Assembly: GCF_002005105.1 (NCBI RefSeq)
Contig: NZ_MSCV01000001.1
Coordinates: 230,261-294,260, forward strand
Direction: 5' to 3'
Source: Methylocaldum sp. 14B
GTDB taxonomy: Bacteria > Pseudomonadota > Gammaproteobacteria > Methylococcales > Methylococcaceae
Length of the DNA: 64,000 nt
In this document: positions 46,549 through 57,764 of the stretch, piece by piece
Layout of the letters: every line of letters starts with the position of its first letter
How positions within the stretch are numbered: the stretch's first letter is position 1
Program-made: the position numbers and the translations under genes
The notes under the pieces: generated by a model
Databases searched by the model: none
What the model was told of the DNA's origin: nothing
Seen by the model: the letters and a program-made list of their open reading frames with translations, nothing else

Positions 46549-48435
46549 TTACTCCTCGAGATAGGTGTAGCTTCGCAAGCCGGCGATCAATTCGCTCTCG
46601 AAGCGCTTGCGCTGTTCGGGGGGGATCCGCGCCTCGACCAGCTTCTTGCGATAGGCGCGTTCCAATTCTTCCGGGTCGATATGCACATAGCGCAGTAGGT
46701 CGTGGGCGCCGTCGCCCCGCATGGGCTGGATGAAACGGTAGCCGCCGGCTCCATCGAGTTCGACGTTGACCGAATGAGTATCGCCGAACAGATTGTGCAT
46801 GTCCCCCAGAATTTCCTGGTAGGCGCCGACCAGGAAGATGCCGATGAGATAGGGTTCGCCCGGCTTGTGGGTATGCAGCGGCAGGGTGGCTTCGAGGCTC
46901 TGCCGATCGATGTAGGTATTGATCCGGCCGTCGGAATCGCAGGTCAGGTCTTGGATCACCGCGCGGCGCGTGGGTTCCTCGTGCAGGCGCTGCAGCGGCA
47001 TGACCGGAAACACCTGTGCGATCGCCCAGGCGTCCGGCATGGACTGGAACAGCGAGAAATTGCAGAACACCTTGTCGGCAAGCCGCTCGTTGAGTTCGTC
47101 GATCAGCTCGCGATGGGCGCGGAGACGGATGTCGAGGCGCCTATGAACGGCATGGCAAATGGCTGCGTTGAGCCGTTCCGCATCGGCGAGTTCGGCCAGG
47201 CTCAATTTGCCCTGCACGTACATCGCTCGGGCTTCGGCGAGATCGAATTGCGCGTCGTGATACACGCCCAGCGGCGACTCCTGGGGCAGGGCGCGGAGCA
47301 GGTCGGCCAGGTCCTGCAAGGGTTTTGCCTTGATTTCGGCCGGAGGGCTTCCGTCTTCGGCCACCGATTCGATATCGATGATATTCGTGATCAGCACCGC
47401 ATGATGCGCGCTCATCGCACGTCCGGATTCGGTGATCAGGTTAGGATGCGGCAAACCGTATTCGGCGCAGGCCTCCGAAAAGGCGCGCACGATGCTGTGG
47501 GCGTATTCGTCGATGCTGTAATTGATGGAGCAGTCGCTGACCGAATGGGTGCCTTCGTAATCGACGCCGAGTCCGCCGCCCACGTCGGCCCAGGCGAGAT
47601 GGGCGCCGAGTTCCCGCAATTCCGCGTAATAGCGGCTGGCTTCCCGCAGCGCCGTCTTGACGTCGTTGATGTTCGCGACCTGCGAGCCCATGTGGAAATG
47701 CATCAGTTTGAGCCATTCGAGTCCGCCGGCTTCTCGCAATTTGACGATCAGCTTGAGGAGTTCGTTCGCATGCAGGCCGAACTTCGATTTTTCGCCGCCG
47801 CTGTTCTGCCATTTGCCGGCGCCGATGCTGGACAGTCTGATCCGGACGCCCAATTGCGGCGCAATCCCCAGATCTCGCGATTCGGAAAGCACCAGCTCCA
47901 GTTCGGACAGCTTTTCGATGACGATGAAGACGTTCAGTCCCAGGCTGAGTCCGATCAAGGCCAGGCGGATGTAGGATCGGTCCTTGTAGCCGTTGCAGAT
48001 TACCGTGCCGGCATCGGATAAGGCCAGTATGGCCAGAAGTTCCGATTTGCTGCCGGCTTCCAAGCCGACTGACGTATGACCATTTTTTAAAATGCCCTCG
48101 ACCACGCTCCGCTGCTGATTGACCTTGATCGGATAGACCGGTGTATAGCTGCCTCGATAATCGTGCTCGTGGCGAGCCTTTTCGAAGGCCTTGTGCAGTA
48201 GGCCCACGCGGTCGCGGAGGATATCGGTGAAGCGCACCAGGACCGGCAGCGACAAGCCTTCCTGGCGTACCGCCTGGGCGATTTCGAAGAGATCCACCGT
48301 GCCTTGCACCGGATTCTTGGTCGGACGGACGACCACGTGGCCTTCGTCGTTGATGCCGAAGTAGCCTTCTCCCCAGTGCTCGATGGCGTAGGTATCGACC
48401 GCCTGCTCTAGACTCCAACTCATTTCGGTGGCCAA
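46549..48435 (-). CDS. speA: Biosynthetic arginine decarboxylase
   Basis: This 628-residue PLP enzyme makes agmatine from arginine, the first step to putrescine and spermidine. It is close to the usual 630-660 residues. The PLP lysine lies in TPVYPIKVNQQ near 100; LGLEAGSKSELLAILAL and KFGLHANELLKL follow; HFHMGSQVANINDVKTALRE and DVGGGLGVDYEGTHS bind the cofactor phosphate. It is divergent from speE, which uses the downstream product putrescine. agmatinase or speB is not in the window. Confidence 0.95.
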   Translation of the reverse strand: MATEMSWSLEQAVDTYAIEHWGEGYFGINDEGHVVVRPTKNPVQGTVDLFEIAQAVRQEGLSLPVLVRFTDILRDRVGLLHKAFEKARHEHDYRGSYTPVYPIKVNQQRSVVEGILKNGHTSVGLEAGSKSELLAILALSDAGTVICNGYKDRSYIRLALIGLSLGLNVFIVIEKLSELELVLSESRDLGIAPQLGVRIRLSSIGAGKWQNSGGEKSKFGLHANELLKLIVKLREAGGLEWLKLMHFHMGSQVANINDVKTALREASRYYAELRELGAHLAWADVGGGLGVDYEGTHSVSDCSINYSIDEYAHSIVRAFSEACAEYGLPHPNLITESGRAMSAHHAVLITNIIDIESVAEDGSPPAEIKAKPLQDLADLLRALPQESPLGVYHDAQFDLAEARAMYVQGKLSLAELADAERLNAAICHAVHRRLDIRLRAHRELIDELNERLADKVFCNFSLFQSMPDAWAIAQVFPVMPLQRLHEEPTRRAVIQDLTCDSDGRINTYIDRQSLEATLPLHTHKPGEPYLIGIFLVGAYQEILGDMHNLFGDTHSVNVELDGAGGYRFIQPMRGDGAHDLLRYVHIDPEELERAYRKKLVEARIPPEQRKRFESELIAGLRSYTYLEE

Positions 48436-48497
48436 GCTCTTTAAAAAAGGTTGAATTATGTGGAAAATCCTCCGATTTTTCCATTGCGAGGAACACC

Positions 48498-49346
48498 ATG
48501 CTGAGCGACGAAAACTGGTTTACCGAGGTTTATCCGAAACACGGGAGCGCGCTCTCTTTGAAGGTGACTGATAAGCTCCACGAGGAGCAGACGCCGTTTC
48601 AGCGCATCGAGATCTACGAGACTGAATGGCTGGGCACGCTCATGGTCATCGACGGCTGCACGATGGTGTCCGATCGGGATAATTTTCTTTATCACGAGAT
48701 GATGACCCATCCGGCGCTATACACCCATCCGAATCCGGAAACCGTCTGGATCATCGGCGGCGGCGACTGCGGGAGCCTCAAGGAAGTGCTCAAACACCCG
48801 GAGGTCAAGCGGGCGGTTCAAATCGAGATCGACGAGCGGGTGACCCGGCTTGCCGAGCGGTATTTTCCGGAGTTGTGCGAATCGAACGACGACCTGCGCG
48901 CCGAGCTGCTCTTCATCGACGGCATTCAGTGGGTAAAGGATGCGGCGGCCGACAGCGTCGATCTCATCATCGTGGACAGCACCGATCCGGTGGGGCCGGC
49001 CGAGGGCTTATTCAACGAGGCGTTCTACCGCGAGTGTTTCCGCTGTCTGCGCAAGGACGGGATTCTGGCTCAGCAGAGCGAATCGCCGCTGTTCCACATG
49101 CCGCTGATCGAGGCCATGCACAAGACCATGCGCCAGGCGGGATTTCCCGAAACGCGCACCTTGTTCTTTCCTCAGTTCATCTATCCATCTGGCTGGTGGA
49201 GCGGGACCCTGGCGGGAAAATCGGGTCTGACCCATTTCCGCGAGGCCGATGCCCGAAACAAACCGTTTGCAACGAGCTATTACAACGCCGAGATCCATAA
49301 GGCAGCTTTCGTCGCGCCGGAGTTCTTCAGGGCGGCGATGGCTTGA
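48498..49346 (+). CDS. speE: Polyamine aminopropyltransferase (spermidine synthase)
   Basis: This 282-residue enzyme transfers an aminopropyl group from decarboxylated S-adenosylmethionine to putrescine. Its motifs are MVIDGCTMVSDRDNFLYHEM near 50-70, the nucleotide site WIIGGGDCGSLKEVLKH near 84, EIDERV near 110 and the catalytic aspartate in IIVDSTDPVGPAEGLF near 155. It starts 62 bases from speA in the opposite direction, so both share one regulatory region. speD is not nearby. Confidence 0.95.
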   Translation: MLSDENWFTEVYPKHGSALSLKVTDKLHEEQTPFQRIEIYETEWLGTLMVIDGCTMVSDRDNFLYHEMMTHPALYTHPNPETVWIIGGGDCGSLKEVLKHPEVKRAVQIEIDERVTRLAERYFPELCESNDDLRAELLFIDGIQWVKDAAADSVDLIIVDSTDPVGPAEGLFNEAFYRECFRCLRKDGILAQQSESPLFHMPLIEAMHKTMRQAGFPETRTLFFPQFIYPSGWWSGTLAGKSGLTHFREADARNKPFATSYYNAEIHKAAFVAPEFFRAAMA

Positions 49347-49404
49347 GCGGACGGCGGCCTGTGTTACGATTTGCGGAAAACGACGGGTTTGAGGAAAAGA
49401 TCCC

Positions 49405-49668
49405 ATGACTGAGAAAGAAATAAGCGAAGCGCTTTTCAACCTGCGCACCGAGATTGAACATCTGAATACCAGCGACCCGGAAGTGAGGGCTCGGCTGGAA
49501 ACGCTGCTTGCCGATCTCGAGCGGCGGCTCGAGGCATCGGAAGACGAGCATCACCTGCATTTGGTGGATGACATGAAAGAAGCGATTTCGCAGTTCGAAG
49601 TCGAACATCCCCGCATTACCGGCATTCTCAACGACTTGATGGTTGCCTTGAGCAACCTGGGGATCTGA
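49405..49668 (+). CDS. DUF4404 family protein
   Basis: This 87-residue highly charged, nearly all-helical protein has GAGGAAAAG before its ATG. EALFNLRTEIEHLNTSDPE and VEHPRITGILNDLMVALSNL match DUF4404, a small family of unknown function common in gammaproteobacteria. It is cytoplasmic, probably a coiled-coil dimer. It lies 58 bases after speE and may be cotranscribed. Confidence 0.8.
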   Translation: MTEKEISEALFNLRTEIEHLNTSDPEVRARLETLLADLERRLEASEDEHHLHLVDDMKEAISQFEVEHPRITGILNDLMVALSNLGI

Positions 49669-49725
49669 TCCTCTTTGTTTATCGTACGGCCGTCCGGCGA
49701 AGGTCCAAGACCGTCGGTCCGGTAA

Positions 49726-49779
49726 GTAGGTCGGGAATCCTTTCCCGACGCAGTTGTCGGCAAAGGATTGCCGACCTAC
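49726..49779. repeat. GTAGGTCGG inverted-repeat pair
   Basis: A variant unit GTAGGTCGGGAATCC faces a standard unit ending GCCGACCTAC over a six-base spacer. It sits between convergent genes, as do several other copies. Confidence 0.8.
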
Positions 49780-49788
49780 TTCTTCCCC

Positions 49789-49833
49789 ATCGCAGACGGT
49801 CGTCCTAGGAGCACCAGGACGACCGTCTGCGAT
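49789..49833. repeat. Perfect 18-bp hairpin (ATCGCAGACGGTCGTCCT)
   Basis: The arms ATCGCAGACGGTCGTCCT and AGGACGACCGTCTGCGAT are fully complementary, with a nine-base loop. It is related to the hairpin at 35739-35804 (ATCGCAAACGGC start). It lies between the convergent DUF4404 and mtgA genes and may stop transcription from either side. Confidence 0.75.
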
Positions 49834-49869
49834 TGAAGGGGTGTGAGAAATGCAGGTCAAGGGCGAGCG

Positions 49870-50559
49870 TCAGACATTCCGCAAATAATCCGACCCTCCC
49901 AACTGCTTCATCTGTCTTAGTATCCATAACCGGCGATGCATCACATAAGCCGAAGGTTTGTCCGCACGTAAACGCACGGGGTTGGGCAGAACGGCGGCGA
50001 GCAGGGCGGCTTCGTTCGGGTTGAGTTTCGATGCCGATTTGGCGAAAAAGGCTTTCCCGGCGGCCGAAACGCCGTAAATTCCTTCGCCGAATTGGGCGAT
50101 ATTCAGGTAAACCTCCAGTATCCGCCGCTTCGGCCACATCAATTCAATCAACGCAGTGAAATAAGCCTCCAAGGCCTTGCGGAAGTAGTTTTGCCCCGGA
50201 TAAAGAAACAGATTCTTGGCGACTTGCTGGGAAATCGTGCTGGCGCCCCGGACGTGCTTACCCTGCTGGTTATGCTTCCAGGCTTGGCCGATAGCGTTCA
50301 GATCGAAACCATAGTGCCGGTCGAACAACTGGTCTTCGGCGGCGATCACGGCGACTTTCGCATAAGGCGAAATGTGGTCCCAGGAAACCCAGTTATAGCG
50401 CGGCCGGAATCCCAGTTTTCCTTCGATAAGCGCCAGAAATTGCGCGCGCAGCATGAACGCGCTGGTCGGCGGAGGAAGCCAGCGAAGCAGGGCGACGGGG
50501 ATAACGGTGAGGGCGACGAACGTCAGGATGAACTTGCGAAGAATGTTTCTCAGCGCCAT
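49870..50559 (-). CDS. mtgA: Monofunctional peptidoglycan transglycosylase
   Basis: This encodes 229 residues from ATG 50559 (MALRNILRKF); a longer frame to 50649 is less likely. One membrane anchor (about 8-28) is followed by a GT51 domain. The catalytic glutamate lies in VIAAEDQLFDRHYGFD near 78, followed by RGASTISQQVAKNLFL near 105, RKALEAYFTALIELMWPKRRI and EVYLNIAQFGEGIYGV. It polymerises lipid II into glycan strands and has no transpeptidase domain. Confidence 0.92.
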   Translation of the reverse strand: MALRNILRKFILTFVALTVIPVALLRWLPPPTSAFMLRAQFLALIEGKLGFRPRYNWVSWDHISPYAKVAVIAAEDQLFDRHYGFDLNAIGQAWKHNQQGKHVRGASTISQQVAKNLFLYPGQNYFRKALEAYFTALIELMWPKRRILEVYLNIAQFGEGIYGVSAAGKAFFAKSASKLNPNEAALLAAVLPNPVRLRADKPSAYVMHRRLWILRQMKQLGGSDYLRNV

Positions 50560-50718
50560 TTCGCGTTTGCGGATTTTTATTAAGATTCCTTTGATGCGGC
50601 GCCCCGGACGGACTAATCGGCAGGGGCTCGAATGGGTTGTCAGATCCATTGCAGCCGCTTCAAAGTTGACTCACGCGTCATAGCTGGCCAGAATACGCCA
50701 TTTTTCCGACCGATTTAA

Positions 50719-51558
50719 GTGGCGCTTCATCAAAACATGGCTGGCGGGAATGCGGGTGGCGAAGTTCTAGTTTCTATCAGAAACCTCACGTTCAGCCGCG
50801 GCAGCCGCAAGATCTTCGATGGCGTCAATCTGGACATCCCCAGAGGCAAGATTACCGCCATCATGGGGCCCAGCGGCACCGGCAAGACCACTCTCCTGAA
50901 ACTGATCGGCGGTCAACTGCGGCCGGACAGCGGCACGATCACCGTGGACGGGCGCATAGTGCACGAGCTATCGCTCGGTCGTTTGTACGAGCTTCGCAAA
51001 AAAATAGGGATGCTCTTTCAGACCGGCGCTCTTCTGACCGATCTCAACGTATTCGAAAACGTCGCTTTTCCGCTCCGGGAGCATACCAAACTGCCCGAGT
51101 CCATGATCAGGACTCTGGTCTTGATGAAACTCCAAGCGGTAGGCTTAAGGGGCGCTCGCGACCTGATGCCGGCGCAGCTTTCCGGAGGCATGGCCAGGCG
51201 GGTGGCATTGGCGCGGGCTATTACGCTCGATCCCATGATGATCATGTATGACGAGCCGTTTACCGGACAGGACCCGATTTCCATGGGCGTGCTGGTGAAG
51301 CTGATACGCGACCTGAACCGGGAACTGGGACTCACCAGCATCGTCGTATCCCACGATGTCGAAGAAACCGCATCCATTGCCGATTACATCTATCTTATTT
51401 CCGAGGGCAAGGTAGTCGGCCAAGGCACGCCCGACGCGATCCGTCATTCGGAGTCGCCTTGGGTCCTACAGTTTATGGAAGGTTTGGCGGATGGTCCGGT
51501 GCCGTTTCATTATCCAGCGCCCGATTATGCGGCCGATTTACTCAATCCGCCTGCCTGA
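50719..51558 (+). CDS. mlaF: Phospholipid transport ABC ATPase MlaF
   Basis: This encodes 279 residues from GTG 50719 (ATG 50737 is possible). It is the ATPase of the MlaFEDB complex, which moves phospholipids between the membranes and keeps the outer leaflet asymmetric. Walker A GPSGTGKTTLLKLIGG, signature LSGGMARRVALARAI, Walker B MIMYDEPFTGQDPI and the switch VSHDVEE are present. It is the first gene of a plus-strand series running to hisC. Confidence 0.93.
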   Translation: MALHQNMAGGNAGGEVLVSIRNLTFSRGSRKIFDGVNLDIPRGKITAIMGPSGTGKTTLLKLIGGQLRPDSGTITVDGRIVHELSLGRLYELRKKIGMLFQTGALLTDLNVFENVAFPLREHTKLPESMIRTLVLMKLQAVGLRGARDLMPAQLSGGMARRVALARAITLDPMMIMYDEPFTGQDPISMGVLVKLIRDLNRELGLTSIVVSHDVEETASIADYIYLISEGKVVGQGTPDAIRHSESPWVLQFMEGLADGPVPFHYPAPDYAADLLNPPA

Positions 51559-51587
51559 AATAGACCGTCATTTATTCGGAAAATCCC

Positions 51588-52370
51588 ATGTTAGCCCCAT
51601 TCCAGCAACTTGGACACGCGACCCTGGGCACGATGCAAAAGTTGGGTCGGGCCAATTTGTTCATCTGCCATGTCCTAACGGGGCTGCCTGAAATACTGAG
51701 GCGCATTCGCCTGCTGCTGGCGCAGGTTTATTCGGTGGGGGTGCTCACCATTCTGTTGGTAAGCGTTTCCGGCTTGTTTGTCGGCATGGTATTGGGGCTT
51801 CAGGGCTACAATGTACTTTCCGATTTCGGGGCGGAGCAGACCTTGGGCGTGATGGTGGCGGCCTCTTTGGTGCGGGAACTGGGGCCGGTGGTCACGGCCT
51901 TGTTGTTTGCGGGGCGAGCGGGTTCCGCTTTGACCGCGGAAATAGGCTTGATGAAGGCGACCGAACAACTTTCCGGAATGGAAATGATGGCGGTCGATCC
52001 GTTAAAACGCATTATCGCACCACGCTTTTTCGCCGGCTGTTTGTCGATGCCTCTGTTGGCCTCGCTGTTCAGCATGATCGGCGTCATGGGGGGATATTTC
52101 GTCGGCGTCGGGTTGCTCGGGGTGGACGAGGGTGCGTTCTGGTCTCAGATGAGAAGCAGAATCGATTTTTACGATGATATCGTTAATGGTCTCATCAAAA
52201 GCGCGGTATTCGGGGTCATCGTCACCTGGATTGCGGTGTTCGAAGGTTACGATGCCGTGCCCACTTCCGAAGGGGTCAGCCGGGCGACCACGCGCTCGGT
52301 CGTTTATTCGGCCTTCGCCGTGCTCGGGTGGGATTTCGTGCTGACAGCTTTAATGTTCGGGGGGGATTGA
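51588..52370 (+). CDS. mlaE: Phospholipid transport permease MlaE
   Basis: This 260-residue inner-membrane permease has five or six hydrophobic segments. Family sequences are [20 protein letters not shown] near 60, [20 protein letters not shown] near 92, and the C-terminal [20 protein letters not shown]. Its TGA shares a base with the mlaD start (TGATG at 52368-52372), so D is coupled to E. Confidence 0.94.
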   Translation: MLAPFQQLGHATLGTMQKLGRANLFICHVLTGLPEILRRIRLLLAQVYSVGVLTILLVSVSGLFVGMVLGLQGYNVLSDFGAEQTLGVMVAASLVRELGPVVTALLFAGRAGSALTAEIGLMKATEQLSGMEMMAVDPLKRIIAPRFFAGCLSMPLLASLFSMIGVMGGYFVGVGLLGVDEGAFWSQMRSRIDFYDDIVNGLIKSAVFGVIVTWIAVFEGYDAVPTSEGVSRATTRSVVYSAFAVLGWDFVLTALMFGGD

Positions 52371-52870
52371 TGCAGTCATCGAAAGCAATCGAGATCTGGG
52401 TTGGTTTGTTCGTTGCCGTTGGTTTGATCGCTTTGTTTTTCTTAGCTATGCAGGTCAGCAATCTCGCCGAACTGCGGAGCAACGATGACAGCTACAGGAT
52501 CGTCGCGCGCTTCGAAAATATCGGCAGTCTGCGAGTTCGGGCTCCGGTATCGGTGGCCGGTGTCACGGTGGGACGGGTCAGCGCCATATCGTTCGACAAT
52601 CAAACCTACGAAGCCGTGGTGGAGATGCGGATCGATCCGAAATACGACACGCTTCCGATCGACACCAGTGCCAGCATACTTACGGCCGGTCTGTTGGGCG
52701 AGCAATATATCGGTCTGTCGCCCGGCGGCGCGGAAGAGCACCTGGCCGACGGCGACGAAATCGAACTGACTCAATCGGCGATCGTGCTCGAGCAGGTCAT
52801 CAGCCGTTTCCTGTTCAACAAAGCGGAAGGCGGCGGAGCGAGTGGCGGGGCTGCCACGTCCTCCGAGTAA
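52370..52870 (+). CDS. mlaD: MCE-domain phospholipid-binding protein MlaD
   Basis: This encodes 166 residues from ATG 52370. An N-terminal helix (about 7-27, IWVGLFVAVGLIALFFLAM) anchors it. The MCE domain has NIGSLRVRAPVSVAGVTVGR and LTAGLLGEQYIGLSPGG with the pore loop. The hexamer forms the lipid channel above MlaE. In E. coli the next gene is mlaC; here only 15 bases separate mlaD from mlaB. Confidence 0.93.
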   Translation: MQSSKAIEIWVGLFVAVGLIALFFLAMQVSNLAELRSNDDSYRIVARFENIGSLRVRAPVSVAGVTVGRVSAISFDNQTYEAVVEMRIDPKYDTLPIDTSASILTAGLLGEQYIGLSPGGAEEHLADGDEIELTQSAIVLEQVISRFLFNKAEGGGASGGAATSSE

Positions 52871-52885
52871 TACCGGAATTACGCG

Positions 52886-53239
52886 ATGCTCGTTATGGCT
52901 GAATCCCCCGTCCCATTCGAATTTATCGATGAAGGTCAAGGCCGCTACAGGCTCGAGGGCGAGCTGAGCTTTTCGACCGTAGCGGATGTGCTGAAGAAGA
53001 CTTTGGCCGTCTTCCGGGATGCGTCCAGGCTTTCGTTCGATTTGGGGGGGGTCTCCCGCGTCGACAGCGCCGGCGTCGCTCTTATGGTGGAGTGGATGCG
53101 GCAGGCGGCGCAAGCCCGGACAGAACTGCGTTATGTGCATCTTCCACAGCATGTCATGGCGATCGCTCGAGTCAGCGGTATCGAGCACTTGATTTCCGTC
53201 GACTCAACCGACGCGGTCGATCGATCGATCTCGGACTAG
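52886..53239 (+). CDS. mlaB: STAS-domain protein MlaB
   Basis: This 117-residue cytoplasmic STAS protein stabilises the MlaF ATPase. YRLEGELSFSTVADVLKKTL, SFDLGGVSRVDSAGVALMVEW (with the conserved Asp-Ser-Ala) and IARVSGIEHLI are typical of the family. MlaB normally follows mlaC; mlaC is absent at this site. It is 18 bases before murA. Confidence 0.85.
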   Translation: MLVMAESPVPFEFIDEGQGRYRLEGELSFSTVADVLKKTLAVFRDASRLSFDLGGVSRVDSAGVALMVEWMRQAAQARTELRYVHLPQHVMAIARVSGIEHLISVDSTDAVDRSISD

Positions 53240-54523
<1,284 letters not shown>

Positions 54524-54533
54524 AACGCCCCGC

Positions 54534-55178
54534 ATGCTCACTCTAGCCATATCGAAAGGACGTATCTACGAGGAGGCGCTCCCGCTGCTGGCGCAGGTCG
54601 GGATAGCTCCGACCGTGGATCCGGACAAGAGCCGTAAGCTGATCCTGCCGACCAATCGCGAGGATGTTCAGCTCCTGATTATCCGGGCTACCGACGTGCC
54701 CACCTACGTGGAATACGGAGCCGCCGATCTCGGAATCGCCGGCAAGGACGTATTGGTCGAGTACGATGCCCAAGGGCTGTACGAGCCGCTGGATCTGGGC
54801 ATTGCCCGCTGCCGATTGATGACGGCGGCCATGAAGGATTCGGCGCCCGTGCCGAGAGGTCGATTGCGGGTGGCGACCAAATATGTGAAAACTACCCACC
54901 GTTATTTCGCCAGCCGCGGCATTCAGGCGGATATCATTAAGCTTTACGGTTCTATGGAACTGGCGCCTCTCGTAGGTTTGGCCCACTGCATCGTCGATCT
55001 CGTCGACACCGGAAACACGCTGAAGGCCAATGGACTCGAGCCGCGCGATCTGATCATGGACGTCAGCAGCCGGCTCATCGTCAACAAGGCCGCGATGAAG
55101 ATGAAGCACCGCGAGGTCACGTCCTTCGTCGAAGAATTGAGGCAAGTCGTCAGCGAACGCAGCAAGCAAGCGGGGTAA
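54534..55178 (+). CDS. hisG: ATP phosphoribosyltransferase, short form
   Basis: This 214-residue enzyme of the first step of histidine synthesis starts [20 protein letters not shown] and has [17 protein letters not shown] near 65 and the PRPP site [13 protein letters not shown] near 160. Short HisG lacks the C-terminal regulatory ACT-like domain and needs HisZ to work; hisZ is not in the window. It starts 11 bases after murA. Confidence 0.95.
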   Translation: MLTLAISKGRIYEEALPLLAQVGIAPTVDPDKSRKLILPTNREDVQLLIIRATDVPTYVEYGAADLGIAGKDVLVEYDAQGLYEPLDLGIARCRLMTAAMKDSAPVPRGRLRVATKYVKTTHRYFASRGIQADIIKLYGSMELAPLVGLAHCIVDLVDTGNTLKANGLEPRDLIMDVSSRLIVNKAAMKMKHREVTSFVEELRQVVSERSKQAG

Positions 55179-55183
55179 GCACC

Positions 55184-56497
55184 ATGTTGGATATCTCGAT
55201 TACCCGTCTCGAAGCGGGGTCAGCGAATTTCGCGAAGGGTCTGGACGCGGTTTTGGCCTGGGACGAAGCCGAGGACGCGGCGATTCACGCGCGGGTGATG
55301 GACATCATCGCGCGTATCCGGAAGGAGGGCGATGCCGCGCTGATAGAACTCACCCGTCTTTATGACCGTTTCGACGCGGTGAACGCCTCGGGTCTCGAAC
55401 TGTCGCGCGACGAGCTGAAAAAGGCGTGGGACGGTTTGCCCGCCGAATCGGCCGAGGCGTTGATGAAGGCCGGGGATCGCATCCGGCTGTACGCCGAGCG
55501 CCAGAAGATGGACTCCTGGCGCTATGCGGAACCCGACGGCACGGTGCTGGGACAGCAAGTGACGCCCTTGGACAAGGTCGGCGTCTATGTGCCCGGCGGA
55601 AAGGCGGCTTATCCGTCGTCGGTATTGATGAACGCCATTCCGGCGAAGGTGGCCGGCGTGCCGGAGATCGTCATGGTGGTTCCGACTCCGGGCGGCGAGA
55701 CCAATCCCCTGGTTCTCGCGGCCGCTTATCTTGCCGGCATAGACCGCGTATTTCGGATCGGCGGCGCGCAGGCGGTGGCGGCGCTGGCTTACGGCACCGC
55801 CACGGTGCCGCGCGTCGACAAGATCGTCGGCCCCGGCAATATCTACGTGGCTACCGCGAAAAAGCTGGTGTTCGGCCAGGTGGGCATCGATATGGTGGCG
55901 GGCCCGTCGGAAATTCTCGTCATCAGCGACGGCGGCACCGACCCGGACTGGATTGCCATGGACCTTTTTTCGCAGGCCGAGCACGACGAGGATGCCCAGG
56001 CGATACTGGTCAGTCCGAACCGCGCTCATCTGGATGCGGTGGAAGCGAGCATACGCCGTCTGTTGCCGACCATGGAGCGGGCCGAAGTCATCCGGACCTC
56101 GCTGTCCCGCCGCGGCGCTCTGATCGAAGTCCGGGATCTGGACGAGGCGGCGGAGGTGGCGAATCGCATCGCGCCCGAGCACCTTGAGCTTTCCGTGGAA
56201 GATCCGGAAAGTTTGGCTACCAAAATCCGCAATGCCGGCGCCATTTTCATGGGCCGCTATACGGCGGAAGCCTTGGGCGACTACTGCGCCGGTCCCAATC
56301 ACGTGCTGCCCACCTCGGGGACGGCTAGATTTTCGTCGCCTTTGGGCGTTTACGATTTCCAAAAGCGGTCCAGCCTGATCTTCTGCTCACGGCAAGGCGC
56401 CGACCAATTGGCGAGGACCGCGTCCGTGCTGGCACGAGGCGAGGGACTGACGGCTCATGCGCGCTCCGCCGAATACCGGATCGTAGAACGCTCATGA
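55184..56497 (+). CDS. hisD: Histidinol dehydrogenase
   Basis: This 437-residue zinc enzyme makes the last two oxidations to histidine. [20 protein letters not shown] near 130, the signature [20 protein letters not shown] near 210, [10 protein letters not shown] near 245, [12 protein letters not shown] with zinc ligands near 265, and the C-terminal [18 protein letters not shown] are all intact. Its stop overlaps the hisC start (ATGA). Confidence 0.96.
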   Translation: MLDISITRLEAGSANFAKGLDAVLAWDEAEDAAIHARVMDIIARIRKEGDAALIELTRLYDRFDAVNASGLELSRDELKKAWDGLPAESAEALMKAGDRIRLYAERQKMDSWRYAEPDGTVLGQQVTPLDKVGVYVPGGKAAYPSSVLMNAIPAKVAGVPEIVMVVPTPGGETNPLVLAAAYLAGIDRVFRIGGAQAVAALAYGTATVPRVDKIVGPGNIYVATAKKLVFGQVGIDMVAGPSEILVISDGGTDPDWIAMDLFSQAEHDEDAQAILVSPNRAHLDAVEASIRRLLPTMERAEVIRTSLSRRGALIEVRDLDEAAEVANRIAPEHLELSVEDPESLATKIRNAGAIFMGRYTAEALGDYCAGPNHVLPTSGTARFSSPLGVYDFQKRSSLIFCSRQGADQLARTASVLARGEGLTAHARSAEYRIVERS

Positions 56498-57585
56498 GCG
56501 ATCTCGCGAGCAAGGTCTGTTCCTTGCTGAGACCGGAAATACTGGCTTTGTCGGCCTATCACGTTCCGGATTCTTCGGGTTACGTCAAATTGGATGCCAT
56601 GGAAAATCCTTATTCGTGGCCGGATGACATGGTCGAGGAATGGCTGGCCCGGCTCCGCGAAGCTCAGCCGAATCGCTATCCCGATCCCTCGTGCAACCGG
56701 CTCAAAGCCAAGTTGCGCGAAGCTTACGGGGTGCCCGAGGAAGCCGATCTCCTGATGGGGAACGGTTCCGACGAAATCATTCAGATCATTCTCATGGCAC
56801 TGCAAGGACGCGACGCGACGGTTTTGGCGCCCGAGCCGACTTTCGTCATGTACCGGCAGATCGCGTCCTGCTTGGGGCTCAAGTTTGTAGGCGTACCCTT
56901 GCGGGAAGCGGACTTTGCTCTGGACATGGACGCGATGCGGGAGGCGATCGAGACGCATCGACCTGCCGTGATCTTTCTGGCCTACCCCAACAACCCGACC
57001 GGCAATTTGTTCCATACCGACGATGTCGCAGAAATCCTGCAAATAGCTCCGGGATTGGTGGTCTTGGACGAAGCCTACACGGCCTATGCGGGGCGCAGCT
57101 TCATGCCTCGACTCGCGGAATTCGATAGGCTCCTCGTCATGCGCACACTGTCCAAATTGGGGCTGGCGGGGCTGCGCTTGGGTTTCTTGGCCGGCGCCAA
57201 GGCCTGGATAGACGAATTCGACAAGATTCGGCTGCCATACAATGTCAACGTATTGACCCAAATCAGCACCGAATTCGCCATCGAGAAGCGGAGTGTGCTA
57301 GAGGCTCAGGTGGGGCTCATTTTGCAGGATCGGCAGTACTTATACGAAGAACTTGGCCGGCTTTCCGGTGTCCAGGTCTATCAGAGCGACGCTAATTTCA
57401 TCTTGTTCAGGCTGTTGCGGCACGATGCCAATCAAGTGTTTCGGAAGCTGAAAGATTCGGGTGTCTTGATCAAGAATCTGCACCCTTCCGGCGGCCGGCT
57501 GGTGGGGTGTTTGCGTGTAACCATCGGAATGCCGGAGGAAAATCGCAAATTCCTTAAGGCGCTTGCGAACGTTCTGGCTTCGTAG
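56494..57585 (+). CDS. hisC: Histidinol-phosphate aminotransferase
   Basis: This 363-residue class I/II PLP aminotransferase has KLDAMENPY near 30, [13 protein letters not shown] near 85, [13 protein letters not shown] near 160, and the PLP lysine in [16 protein letters not shown] near 220. It closes the hisGDC run; the rest of the his pathway is elsewhere. Four-base overlap with hisD. Confidence 0.95.
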   Translation: MSDLASKVCSLLRPEILALSAYHVPDSSGYVKLDAMENPYSWPDDMVEEWLARLREAQPNRYPDPSCNRLKAKLREAYGVPEEADLLMGNGSDEIIQIILMALQGRDATVLAPEPTFVMYRQIASCLGLKFVGVPLREADFALDMDAMREAIETHRPAVIFLAYPNNPTGNLFHTDDVAEILQIAPGLVVLDEAYTAYAGRSFMPRLAEFDRLLVMRTLSKLGLAGLRLGFLAGAKAWIDEFDKIRLPYNVNVLTQISTEFAIEKRSVLEAQVGLILQDRQYLYEELGRLSGVQVYQSDANFILFRLLRHDANQVFRKLKDSGVLIKNLHPSGGRLVGCLRVTIGMPEENRKFLKALANVLAS

Positions 57586-57764
57586 GGCATATATCCTGTG
57601 CTATTGCTTTCTGAGCCTTTCTCAAACAAAATCCTCCCCCCTGGAGAAACGCATTGTCAACTATAACGATTCAACGATATGGAACTGGCGGGTTCCGGAA
57701 TTAGAACCAAATACAATTGAAAACGATAAGACCTAGCTTAGAGGGGTACTCGGGAGATGTTGGC

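Noticed and set aside
46702..48021. A 439-codon forward frame opposite speA
   Set aside because: Antisense to highly conserved arginine decarboxylase; no ribosome site and no recognisable motif.
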